Shown in pieces: positions 46,551 to 56,982 of a stretch of DNA of 64,000 nucleotides; positions within the stretch are counted from its first letter, which is position 1, and each line of letters begins with the position of its first letter. The position numbers and the translations under genes were made by a program. The notes below the pieces were generated by a model that saw only the letters and a list, made by a program, of their open reading frames with translations, ran no database searches and was not told the origin of the DNA. Origin of the DNA: Coptis chinensis (lineage: Eukaryota > Streptophyta > Magnoliopsida > Ranunculales > Ranunculaceae); NCBI GenBank assembly GCA_015680905.1, contig CM027377.1, positions 39,456,501-39,520,500 of the forward strand, in the 5' to 3' direction.

Positions 46551-47710
46551 CTTGTACTCTATTTTCTCATCCCCATGGTACGCCGGATATCGTTAACTAC
46601 CTAGTTACCGGGAAGTCCCTCCTTTTGGTCACGCCCCGATCATAAAAAGTTCTTATCCATCAGAAAATATTATTTCGATGAACCCTACCTCTTTAAGTAT
46701 TGTTCCGACCAACTCATTCGCCGCTGCATTCCCGACCGGGAACACACCGACGCTTTTATCCTTTTGCCATGAACAATCTTATGAGGTCATTTCGAAAAAA
46801 AAAACTCAAGCGCCAAGGTGTTACAATGTGGTTTTTATCGCCTACCCTTTTCGCGATGCACACCTAACATTGCGTAGCTTGCATTCGCTGTCAACACCTA
46901 GGTCGAAGTTACCAAAACGAAATATGATGCCCCTAAATCCTATATTGATTGTGGAAATTTTTATGTTTGGGGCATTGATTTTATAGGACCCTTCCCTATT
47001 TCTCAAGGTTTTCTATACATTTTAGTCAGCTGTAGACTATGTGTCCAAATGGATTGAGGCACTCGCATGTCGCCGAATGACCATAAGACCGCCGTGGAGA
47101 TTTGTAAAGAAAACATTTTCTCTCGCTTTGGTGTTCCCAAAGCTATCATCGCTGATGGGGTACACATTTTTGTAAAACAAAATTTTTGGGTTTTAATGAA
47201 AAAATATGGAGTTACTCACAAGGTTGCTACTCCATACCACCCACAAACGAAAGCCAAGTGGAAGTCTCCAACAGAGATAAAATCTATTCGAGAAAACTGG
47301 CAACCCATCAAGAAAGGATCGGTCTTCCGCTATCGGATGCCTTGTGGGCATACCGAACAAAGATTTAAGACACCTATAGGATGTCTCCTTACCGCATTGT
47401 TTTTGGAAAACCTTGTCATCCGCCAAATGAACTTGAGCACCGTGCCTTTTGCCATCAAAAGCCCCAATTACAATATCATCGAGGCAAAGAGAAGCTTTAA
47501 ACCGCAAATTAAATGAGCTGGAGGAGATTCGAGTGATGCTTATGATCTCTCGAAATCCTACAAAGCTAATATGAAAAGAGTGCACAACAAGCACATTTTG
47601 GCGTAAGGATTTCAAAATTGGCCAAAAAGTTTTACTGCATAACCCGTGACACACATCTTTCCCCGTAAATTGAAAACACGATGGTCCGGTCCTTTCATCA
47701 GGTCACCGTG
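46551..47710 (+). pseudogene. Athila-2 integrase
   Basis: Zinc region remnants (SFCHEQSYE) near 46,760; first Asp block WGIDFIGPFPIS near 46,970; RFGVPKAIIADG near 47,130, where the second Asp is kept (Asn in Athila-1); [17 protein letters not shown] at about 47,200; then the Glu block QVEVSNRDK. The C-terminal domain is out of frame to about 47,710. Confidence 0.82.
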
Positions 47711-49254
47711 AAACATTATGGGGCAATCTCTTTGCTTAATCCAAAAGATAACAAGAATTTCAAGTCAATGGACAACGCCAAAAAATTACCACACGAATTA
47801 CGCCACCGATGTTGAACGGACTCTTCTTCGTAATCCAAAGATACACCGACTAGATGTTTCATTCGGGCGCATTCGATCCTGTTTCTATGAGGGTACGCCA
47901 TTTTGGTAGCCGGGCCATCTTCTATCTTATGATCTCCAAAGTTCTTTGAGGTGTGTGGTTGCAAGCCGGAACCTTAGTCCATGAAAACTCTTTTTACGAA
48001 CCGAAAGTATAAATGTCTTCGCGCACCACGAAAGCAAACGCGTTTTTCGGTAAACGATGGGTACCCAAAATTTCACCTCCTTCCTTCTCTTCCCTTTTCT
48101 ACTCTCTACCTCGCTAATTTCAGCTAATCATTTGGTGTAAGTCTCACTCATCACTTAATAGGAAATGGTCGTAGTTCTTTTGCTCGTAAACGACGCGGCG
48201 CTGGGGATGGGCTGGTGTATGCAATGCCAAACACCTTCTCGCCTAGGCCCGACTTCCTATCCGATACTAGCCAGCTTTAAGGTATACTTTTTGTCTAACA
48301 CCACCTGCGCAGATAATCTTCGCTGTCCGCTACGCTTTCTCCCACGATGGGATTCGCCTTGAGAATCGACGTTAAAAGACTCGATTCGGCCTTGAGGATC
48401 CGACGCTAAAAGACTCACCTTGTACATATGTTTATTTTGTTACCTTTTCCTTTGCATTAAGTTTTGCACAAAGGGATTCGTGGTCAAACCTCAAATGTTG
48501 CATACTTGGAACACAAACGGCAATGGATTCCACCGCACCAACCCTAGAATTGGTTACTTTGAGTCCCTTTGGGGTTTTGAGGATAGCCGTGATGTAAAAG
48601 GCAATATTATTATTCAGAACAAGACGGTCCGTGATGGTACAATCCCCGCCTCTAACCCCATAATACATAGAGGTGAAGCCACACCGGGCTGGATTGGGTT
48701 CGCCTCCAGCCGACATGATAGATAGTTGTCTATGATTTAAGATGGTGACTCCCGACATCCAAAGTTTTTCATGTATATCTCCCTTTGTATGTAAATAAAA
48801 CCCTTACACTTTCCTCCTATAAAAAAAAAAATAAAAATTGTGGCTTCCAAGAATGACTCATATAATTGATAGAATTTTTCGTGCCGATCGTTTTGATATC
48901 TCATTCGGCCCAATTCGAGTCCAAACGAAGTCGGGGTACGCATTTAGATTTTTAGGTTTAAATCGCTTTTTAGGCTTGATTTGGGCTTCGAGAAAATTTT
49001 TTCGCCCAAAATTTCAAATATCGATTTCTCGGTCCATTTAAACCCAAAATACCCGATCACACGCGGCCACAAATCCACGCTTCGCCTTTCTAAAACCGGA
49101 TCTTGCTCCCTTCGAATCATCCTCGCACGAGACAGCCCACACTAAAACCGTGTCTCGCCGACCCTCACAGCCCGGATCAAGATTTCCTTCCGCCGATCAT
49201 CCAAATTCTTCCCCTCATCAATAATCAATAGCCATCCTCCCTCTTAGATCAGCA
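47711..49254 (+). other. Athila-2 spacer between pol and env-region ORF
   Basis: No supported coding sequence. Overlapping frames on both strands near 48,430-48,760 have no family resemblance. It corresponds to 4203-5243 in Athila-1. Confidence 0.5.
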
Positions 49255-50700
49255 ATGGCTGGAAACAGACGGATTTGTGTGGAAAAAATTTTTGGAAATT
49301 TGTTTGAAAACGGATGTTTGCTCCATTCTTTGATCAATAAAATTCACTCTAGAGGATGGGAGAGTTTGTTATATACCAATGGAGGGCTTTATTCTAAGGA
49401 TTTGGTGATGAAATTCTACGACAATGGAAGCTTTAATGGCTTAACCATTTTTGGATCACCGCCGAGGGTGTGCCCACGAAGTCACACCGGTGTTGCTCTC
49501 CTCGATCACGGGCATTCCATTGGGTCGACCACGGATCGACTTCAAGAAGCAAAATTGCGGTACCCACCTGACTTACGACCTAATGCTCGACACGCTTTAT
49601 CGAGGGAGAGTACAACATCGACGGAAATGCGCAGTATCGCAGCCGGGTGCGACGCGAACCAGCTAGCAGCGACTCAATGGTCGGACCAACGCCATTGGCA
49701 CCTCGGCCTTCCGACATCAACAAGACCTTCCTCCACCTTCTCCGATCCTTCAGAGCCGAAAAGGGTCACATTTTTTTCACGAATGGAAGCTCCAAAGATG
49801 ATTCCGAACAATCTTTCCATTCCTTACTAAATTCTCCCAAGATATGGACATCTTTTCGCAGACTACATCACCCAAGTTGGATGGAACTCTCTCATTCTAC
49901 ACCCGAGCGCATATACTCCCCGTGTTTGGCGGCTTTACTTTTATAATAACATGGAAGATCTACCACCGGCCCGTGGTTTCCCGCTGAATGGGTTTACACT
50001 ACGTATTGGTAACACCCGACACGCCTTTTACGAGCCAACAATGGCTATGGCTCGACCTTCCTCCTCTCTTCACCCGGATCTCCCCATCCAATACATGATA
50101 GAGAATGACCTTAATGACTACTCTAGGGAAGATTTTGTCGCCCTCGCTATGGCGATGGCCTTGCCCACGCCAAAGAACGTGCGGGCGGGCCGATGGCCGA
50201 GAATTCACTATTCCACTAGCCAAGATGACCATGAATGTGGAACCGCCATGCTATTTATTCTTCAACATCATGGGAGATTGGCATTTTTCCACGGCATCAA
50301 AGGAAGCGTGTAAGACATTCCATGCATTGGCCCAAAGAACGCACCACCTTCGGCATTCTACGTAACTAGTAATTGAGAATCTTAAGAAGGCTCGGTCTTT
50401 TCGGCAAAGATTACATCACCCTCGCCAGCCACAACATGCAGATAGATAGTGAGGACATACTTCCTCGAAGTTTGCAGCCACCTTCGGATCCGGGTAAAGG
50501 TCGACTTTATGTGTCCAACAAACAAGATAATTCGCTCCTTATGATTTCGACATGGACACGCCTCGCAAGGTATCTTAAGAAAGTTCGTTCTTTCCCTAAT
50601 GATGAAAAAAAAATAGCTCATCTAGACAATGCAAAGAAAAGGAAGTGGAGTGAAGTCCGAAAGCTATGATAGATTGGCGGATGCGAAGGAATGACATTTC
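49255..50700 (+). pseudogene. Athila-2 env-region ORFs
   Basis: The ATG at 49,255 opens MAGNRRICVEKIFGNLFENG; then RGWESLLYTNGGLYSKDLVM and KFYDNGSFNGLTIF parallel the WSGLWY..DDFYHEDLVREFY block of Athila-1 ORF A. After a frame change, GVPTEVTPVLL-type and ITGIPLG follow. Around 49,950-50,400 lie pieces matching ORF B (AMLFILQHHG; IENLKKARS). The two blocks are closer together than in Athila-1. Role unknown. Confidence 0.6.
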
Positions 50701-52510
50701 TACAGGGACGAGGCAAGGAAGGACTATCCCCAGCCAAGGTCAGCAATGTGAGTTGATGCATGTACATATTTGTTTTATGTTTTGATGTGAAATAAATAAG
50801 TGACCTAGCAAAGTGTGCTACTCTAACAAATATTAGCTTCTACTTTTATGATGTATAATATATAGTGTGTTACAATAAATTTCTGTGGAAGATGTCACTT
50901 TTATTTTTGCTCAAAAGCCTCTCGTATACTCTTTCTTCCTCTTAACACTTTGAGGACACAAAGGTCCGACCGTTTTGGGGGTGGTGAGAACCTTTTGCAA
51001 AAATTAGGCATGCATAGTTGTATATAGTTACTTAATGTCTAAATAAACGATTTAGTGACAAATTCTCGCTTCTCTTTCTATGATGAAAATATTTAGAAAT
51101 CTCACCATAGCATCAAAATTAGGACTTGTCCTTAGAAACTTAATTTAATACGATGCAATAGTTTTACATCTTTTCATGAGCATTCACGATCGACTATCAT
51201 TAAATGTACACAAAGAAGTTTACGGGGGACCCACGGTTAGACAACTTAGTTTCCATATCCCGTAAGAATCTAACCAAAAGCCTCAAAATGTGTGATATAT
51301 GAGTAATGACACGAGGAGTAGTTCTTCCTAATAGAGAAGTTCACACGCCTACTTACTTGATCACTACCCAAATCCTAGGCGCAGAATTTAGGCCTTCTTT
51401 GGATCGATATAGCCAAAAAATTCACACCTATAAAAAAAAATCATCGCTAGTCGCCCCATTCAACCTTTCATTAATCCTTTCTACTTCACCAATAAAATCA
51501 TTACCCATCTAGTAACCACAAATAAATAAGCCTACCTAGATGATGAAAGTATGAGAAATAGGATGAAGTGCAGAAAATGAAAGAGAAAAACCTTGTCACA
51601 AATCAAAATCAGTTACCTGTTTCAAAAGAAAAGAAAAAGAAAATAGAAATATGTTTCCAAAAATCAAAAGAAATATCAAGGTTAGAATTTCCCCCAAAGA
51701 TCAAATCAAAAGGGAATACAAAAGCTTGAAAAATCCAAGTATGGAAACCATGTTGGAAGCAGGAAAGAAAAAAAGGGTTTCTCTAGTATGAATATCTCGA
51801 AGACCTTTTTCTCTCATACTTATCATTTTTGAATTTTCCATTCCAATTTTTTTTACACTACCACCTAAGCCCCATAACACCTAATAAAGACCTCTAGCTC
51901 AATTAGGAATAGGGTAGTATGATAATAAGTAGTAGTTGTGACTTCTAATTCTCGCTCCTCCGACCGCCATTGAGTATGTGAGGAAACGTGTGCCCACCGC
52001 GACACTGGGAGATAGCAAGGCTCGAGTGTAAAAATAAGAGAGAAATTGTGTTTCACACATACCTGTAAGAACCTACTTAAGGACGCTTATCCAAAGGATC
52101 CAAACGCCCCTGCCAGACATTTCATTATTAGATCATCGCGATGCATGCTCATACGTAGATGTTTCGATTATTGTATGTATATTAACTTGAATTTCGAAAG
52201 AATAAAATCCTTGTTTCCCTTTGCTAGTGAGATGTCTAGATACCTGAGATTAATTAAAGAAACAAGCCTTTTGTTATCGAAGTCATTGTAGTATAAAATG
52301 AAGTTTGTGAGTATCTTCTCTAGAAAACTCTCACGAGGTTATAACTCGGCCCACTAGGGAATTCCTAGTGGTTCAAGGCCTTGTTGCATCTGGGTCAATG
52401 CAACCGCGACTCTGAAATGAGACTTAGCTTTAGACAACACATTTTTATCACTTATCGCTTTATCGTCTCTTCTTTGCTTGAGGACAAGCAAAGTGTCAAG
52501 GGGGGTGGTG
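50701..52510 (+). other. Athila-2 3' untranslated region with two polypurine modules
   Basis: Non-coding. An upstream module is at 50,949-50,985 (TTTGAGGACA ... TTTTGGGGGTGGT) and the true polypurine module at 52,474-52,510 (TTGCTTGAGGACAAGC ... GGGGGGTGGTG). Stretches around 51,400 and 51,888 are shared with Athila-1's 3' UTR. Confidence 0.7.
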
Positions 52511-52710
52511 TGATAAGCACCCAAAACCGTAATATTAAACCCCCGAGACATAGCATTTTGGTCGATTATGTGTTTAATAATCATGTAATAATTATATTTT
52601 CGTACTTTTGCGGGTTTTCGCAATTAAAATGAATATAGTGATAAAACATGCATCAAAGTACGTGAATACGAATAATATTTGAGTTTTCCCTCTCGACCCG
52701 CGCAAGTCGG

Positions 52711-53010
52711 GTTTCCAAAAGAATGTAACCGGTCGAACGGGCCACATACGGGCGAAGAAGCGAAAATTTCCGATGCTCAAATTGATAAATCTAGGTGCCG
52801 ACGCGTTGGCTAGTGAAGCCGCCAAGTACAAGAATAATGAATATTGGAATTCCCGCCAATCCCCGTAAAGCCCAACAAAGCCCCGACTAGAGCCGGTTTC
52901 CAAAAGAACGTAACCAAAGATAAGACAGCCCACATATAAAGAGGCGAAACTTCCGGCTCAAATCGGATAAATCTAGGTGCCGACGTTGGCTAGTGAAAGC
53001 CGCCATAGTG
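52711..53010 (+). repeat. 185-bp imperfect tandem duplication inside the LTR
   Basis: GTTTCCAAAAGAA(T/C)GTAACC occurs at 52,711 and 52,896; both are followed by ATAAATCTAGGTGCCGACG and TTGGCTAGTGAA at matching offsets. Substitutions and indels separate the copies. Confidence 0.85.
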
Positions 53011-53341
53011 ACCTCGGCTAACGAACTTCTGCGCAAGGACAAAAATAGTAAAACGCCAATTTCGGCCGCCCATCGACACACTAAGTGGACACACTCGCAG
53101 CCCGTATGGGCATGATGAGTCAAGATAGGCGGTGGCAAATGATGGTTTCAAATTGATACCATCCGGCAAGAAAAGAAGACACGCACAATTCAAACCGTGG
53201 TTTGATTTAACATAAGCTAAAACAAAACCTTAAAATGGCAAAAGGACAAAACTTAAAACAGGTTGAAAACAAAGTTTGGTTTCAACCATTCAATTAGCAT
53301 AAAACAAAACCTTAAATATTCACGGGTCACTCTTGTATCAG

Positions 53342-53352
53342 CTATATATATG
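53342..53352 (+). promoter_or_regulatory. Athila-2 LTR TATA box
   Basis: CTATATATATG followed by GC-richer sequence; a plausible Pol II start for element transcription about 830 bp into the LTR. Confidence 0.5.
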
Positions 53353-54236
53353 AAGGGGTCGCCTTCATTATAAGGTCTTCAAAGATATTAATGCTTTAGC
53401 TACGCTTAGTTTTTCTTCAAGACTTACCTTCGCCATTTTTATTTCAAAGAAATTAATACGATAGAAGTTATTTTACCCTTTAATAACAATCATTTCTTTT
53501 CTTGTTTAATTTCTCATCCCGTGCATTTATTTACTTAATGTATACAAAGAAGTTTTATTATTCCTACTAGGATGATGAGCTAATCCCCTGGGGAGGGTTA
53601 TGTTCGCATATATGAAAATCGGATTGACTCGTTAATATTCTAGAATCACTACTTAGGAATTAGGCATAGAATTAACATCCGTCCCAAAATGATCGAGATC
53701 GCATAAAGTTAGAGTCTTGATGCTCCAGAATAGTCTCAAGACGCGATCTAAAATGTCTCACCACAGCGACTCTCCAGTGTCGACAAAATTCCAATTCGCC
53801 CAAATGATGTGAACTTGTGCCGAGCTGAAATAATATACCGTAGATGAGGTATTATCGAAACTCCTTATGCTAGTGAAATGCGACCTAGAGATGTGGGCAT
53901 GCACTAGGGATCAATATCGACGCCGTCCTAAACGAGACGAATTAGAGATGTAGTGATTTAGTAATAAAACTGTTGAAAAATGATTCTTGCATGAGCATGA
54001 TTAACTCTCTCCTGTTTCTCTACTTTTGTTTACCTATATATAATCACCGTAGTAATTTATTTTATTTGCATTACCGCTATTTTAATTAAAAAAACCAACT
54101 AAAAAGAAACCTAAAAATCCTACTCACTTAAAGTGTAACTCCAGTTGTGAACCTATCCGAGCCCTAAGGTTTGGACGATCCCTTTACTCGACCTATCCTA
54201 CCAATCCCACGAAGATAACTTGACTAAAACGCATCA

Positions 54237-54355
54237 CTATACTATACGGACGTTGGACTTTGACTTGGACTGACTTGACTTTGGACCTCGGACTTTGGAC
54301 TGTGGACCTCGGACTTAAGGAAATAAGTAACTAAAACCAATAAACGTGTGTAAAT
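54237..54355. repeat. Short repeats of the type GGACTTTG/GGACCTCGG
   Basis: Between the Athila-2 LTR end and Tat-1 pol, GGACTT(T)G and GGACCTCGGACTT motifs recur at least four times in 70 bp. Confidence 0.6.
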
Positions 54356-54369
54356 GTGTGTTGTATCAA

Positions 54370-55703
54370 AGGGACAGAAGGCAGAACAATTGATGTTCAA
54401 TACAAGAAACATCCGAGAACCTGGCATGAAGTGGCAGCAGTGATGCAGAATGATGTAGAGCCTAAGGACCGGTCAGATGAAATGAAAGGCTTCTTGGAAG
54501 GAAGAGAAATAGAAGACCCAAAAGAAAAAAGGAGACTGGAACCGCTAGAAGATACACTATGGTGGATGGGGATTTGTATAGGAAAAATTCTGGAGGACTG
54601 TTGCTTCGATGCCTAAACCCAAAGCAAGCCAACAACGTTTTGGCTAAGTTTCACGAAGGAGAATGTGGTAGTCACTCAAGCGGGAAGAACCAACCACAGA
54701 TCGCCTTTTAAGTCAAGGGTACTATTGGCCACACATGAAAAGAGATTCTACGACATACTCCCAGAAGTGCGTCAAGTGTCAAATGCATGGAAAACTAATT
54801 TTCACTCTAGTAGAGCCTCTGCATAACATTTTCAGTCCGTGGCCTTTTGCAATGTGGGGGATGGATGTTGTCGGACCAATGCCTATGGCACAAGGGAAAA
54901 AGGCGTTTCATGTTGGTCTCCACAGACTATTTTATAAAATGGGTTGAAGCGGTGGCCCTACAACAAGTTAAGGAGCAACATGTGATAAAGTTCCTATGGG
55001 AAAACATTGTGTGCAAATTCGGCCTACCATATAAGATTATAGTTGATAATGGTAGACAGTTCCGCATATCTAAAGTCAAAGCTTTTCTTCAATCTTACGG
55101 AATCAAACAAGGTTTTTCAACACCCGGAAACCCAGAAGGTAATGGACAAGCAGAAGCTTCTAACAAGTGTATCTTGGACAATTTGAAACGCAAATTGGAA
55201 GATAGGAAAGGACAATGGGCAGACGACCTGTATAGTGTACTCTGGGCGTATAGGACAACACCGTGGAGTTCAACTAAAGAATCACCGTTCGTGTTGTCAT
55301 ATGGTATGGAGGCAGTTATACCACCTAAAATGATCGCCTCGACCACCAAATTGAAAGCGGTGGAGTCAGGCCTTAATGAAGTTATAATTCAAAAAGATCT
55401 GGTCTTGGCTAAAGAAATCAGGGTGGTAGCTCGAATGAAATTGATAAACTATCATAGAAGGATCCAGAAAACATACAACAAACACACAAGAGAATGAAAA
55501 TTCATAGTGGGGGGGACATGGTGCTGCAAAGAGTAATGAGGAACACCAAGGAGTCGAAGGATGGGAAGTTAGGACCGAATTGGGAGGGGTCGTACCTCGT
55601 CATTGGTATAGGTCCCAATGGAACTTACAAGCTGAAGTATCCCAATGGACCAGAGATAGACAAATTGTGGAACATAAGGTTATTGAAAAAGTTTTATATG
55701 TAA
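54370..55703 (+). pseudogene. Tat-1 integrase (with RNase H end)
   Basis: Zinc-binding part: FHEGECGSHSSGKN (about 54,650) then KCVKCQ (about 54,765-54,782). Catalytic core: Asp in MWGMDVVGPMP, Asp in IIVDNGRQF, Glu in GNGQAEASNK, all three kept. The 54,847-55,497 frame covers most of the core; a frameshift near 54,900 and another near 55,497 separate the zinc part and the C-terminal domain (LGPNWEGSYLVIGIGPNGTY, ending VLYVM-like near 55,703). The active site therefore looks sound although the reading frame is broken by about two shifts. Confidence 0.85.
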
Positions 55704-55886
55704 TGGATGGTAGCACCTCCTTGAAAGAAGTCTGCGACCTGGACATGTACATATTATCTAGATAAATCGATATATATATATATATATAGGATGTTCAATG
55801 TTGATTATCGGAAAAGTGATATGGTGTATTGCAAAGGAGATATAAGAAAAATGATATTATGGTATTGTAAATCGGTTATCAGAACT

Positions 55887-56255
55887 GGGGCAGATATTAG
55901 TTGTCCCGAACACAGTATGGCAACCTGGTCCAAAACAAAATGGGGGCAGATATTAGTTGTCCCGGACTCGGTGTGGTGAACCAGTCCAAAACAAGACTGG
56001 GGAAGATATTAGTTGTCCCGGACACGGTATGGCAGACCGGTCCAAAACACAACTGGGGCAAATATTAGTTGTCCCAGACATGGTATGACAAACCAGTCCA
56101 AAACAAAACTGGGGTAGATATTAGTTGTCCCGGACACGGTATGGCATATCTGCCCAAAACAAAACGGGGGCAGATATTAGTTGTCCCGAACAAGGTATGG
56201 CTAACCGGTCCAAAACACAACTGGGGGCAGATATTAGTTGTCCCCAGACTCGGCA
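55887..56255 (+). repeat. 56-bp tandem array, about 6.5 units
   Basis: Units start at 55,887, 55,943, 55,999, 56,055, 56,111, 56,167 and 56,224. Each contains GGGG(C/T/A)A(G/A)ATATTAGTTGTCCC and ends (G/A)(G/A)TCCAAAACA(A/C)AA(C/A). It lies just downstream of integrase. Variable tandem repeats in 3' regions of Tat/Ogre elements are a known source of plant satellites. Confidence 0.92.
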
Positions 56256-56901
56256 TTGGTGTAAGAATATAAACAAGTAGTACGAGTCCATGAAGAGTTG
56301 GAATGCAAAATGGGTCAAAGAGATAGTGTTGCAATGTATGTGTAAAAGAAGCACGAAAGGGATAGATATAACGTTAAAGTCATAAAATGAATATGTGTCA
56401 CGAAAAAAAGTGGGTTCACGGTATGAATTCTGTTGTATTTTCTTTAGCTCCAATCTCTGATAACTACGTCTTAATCAGATTATACGTGGCATACAGATAG
56501 TTATCTAACTACCAAATGTGGAAACCAAGGCTAAGTCTCCAACCTTTGTGATAGCTGTGATGCTAAATTTTTGCAGCAAGTTCTGATTTCACTTGGATCC
56601 AGGAACATCCGAAGTGTTAGGTGCATCGAAGGGGCTTCATGATGAGCCTAATATTAAGCAAAGCAAGAAATAACAAAATGTAGGTGACATAGTTTTCACC
56701 GGTTTCATACATATAGAAACCGCACAAAAACTAGGGGGCATAGCGGGAAACAAGTATAGGCAAACAAGAGACTTAGACATTTAAAGATGTTCAAAGTGGA
56801 AACTTAAACAAGCAAAAGAGACCGGCATGCCTGGAATACCAGGAAGTACACAATGGCCAAAATTAGACAATCTAAGTAGAACTCAAAATTCAAAATAAGC
56901 A
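56256..56901 (+). other. Tat-1 untranslated region between array and antisense gene
   Basis: No coding signal seen on either strand that I would support. Confidence 0.5.
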
Positions 56902-56982
56902 TCACGGACAAGAGTCAGCTTCACATGTCTCCATCACGGACAAGGGTCAGCTTCGCATGTCTCCATCACGGACAAGGGTTCC
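56902..56982. repeat. 32-bp tandem repeat, 2.5 units
   Basis: CATCACGGACAAG(A/G)GTCAGC repeats three times with 32-base spacing, overlapping the C-terminus of the antisense gene. Confidence 0.85.

Larger units (their letters stand above)
43920..54236 (+). mobile_element. Athila-2: decayed Ty3/gypsy element with complete 3' LTR
   Basis: Same order and protein blocks as Athila-1, but with frequent indels. No 5' LTR was found; the left edge near 43,920 is where gag-like sequence fades. The 3' LTR (52,511-54,236) ends GCATCA at 54,236, directly against repeat-rich DNA leading into Tat-1. The left partner of the target duplication is not visible. Confidence 0.82.
52511..54236 (+). repeat. Athila-2 3' LTR
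   Basis: Starts TGATAAGCACCCAAAACCG and ends ACGCATCA; 1,726 bp, a usual Athila LTR length. A TATA motif (CTATATATATG) lies at 53,342-53,352. It includes a 185-bp tandem duplication (next entry). Confidence 0.8.

Noticed and set aside
48432-48758. Opposing open frames in the Athila-2 spacer
   Set aside because: They mirror each other on the two strands, and no match to Athila proteins was seen.
55887-56255. 56-bp array as a CRISPR-like or coding repeat
   Set aside because: The whole unit repeats without spacers; frames across it differ and contain stops. It fits a retrotransposon 3' tandem repeat.
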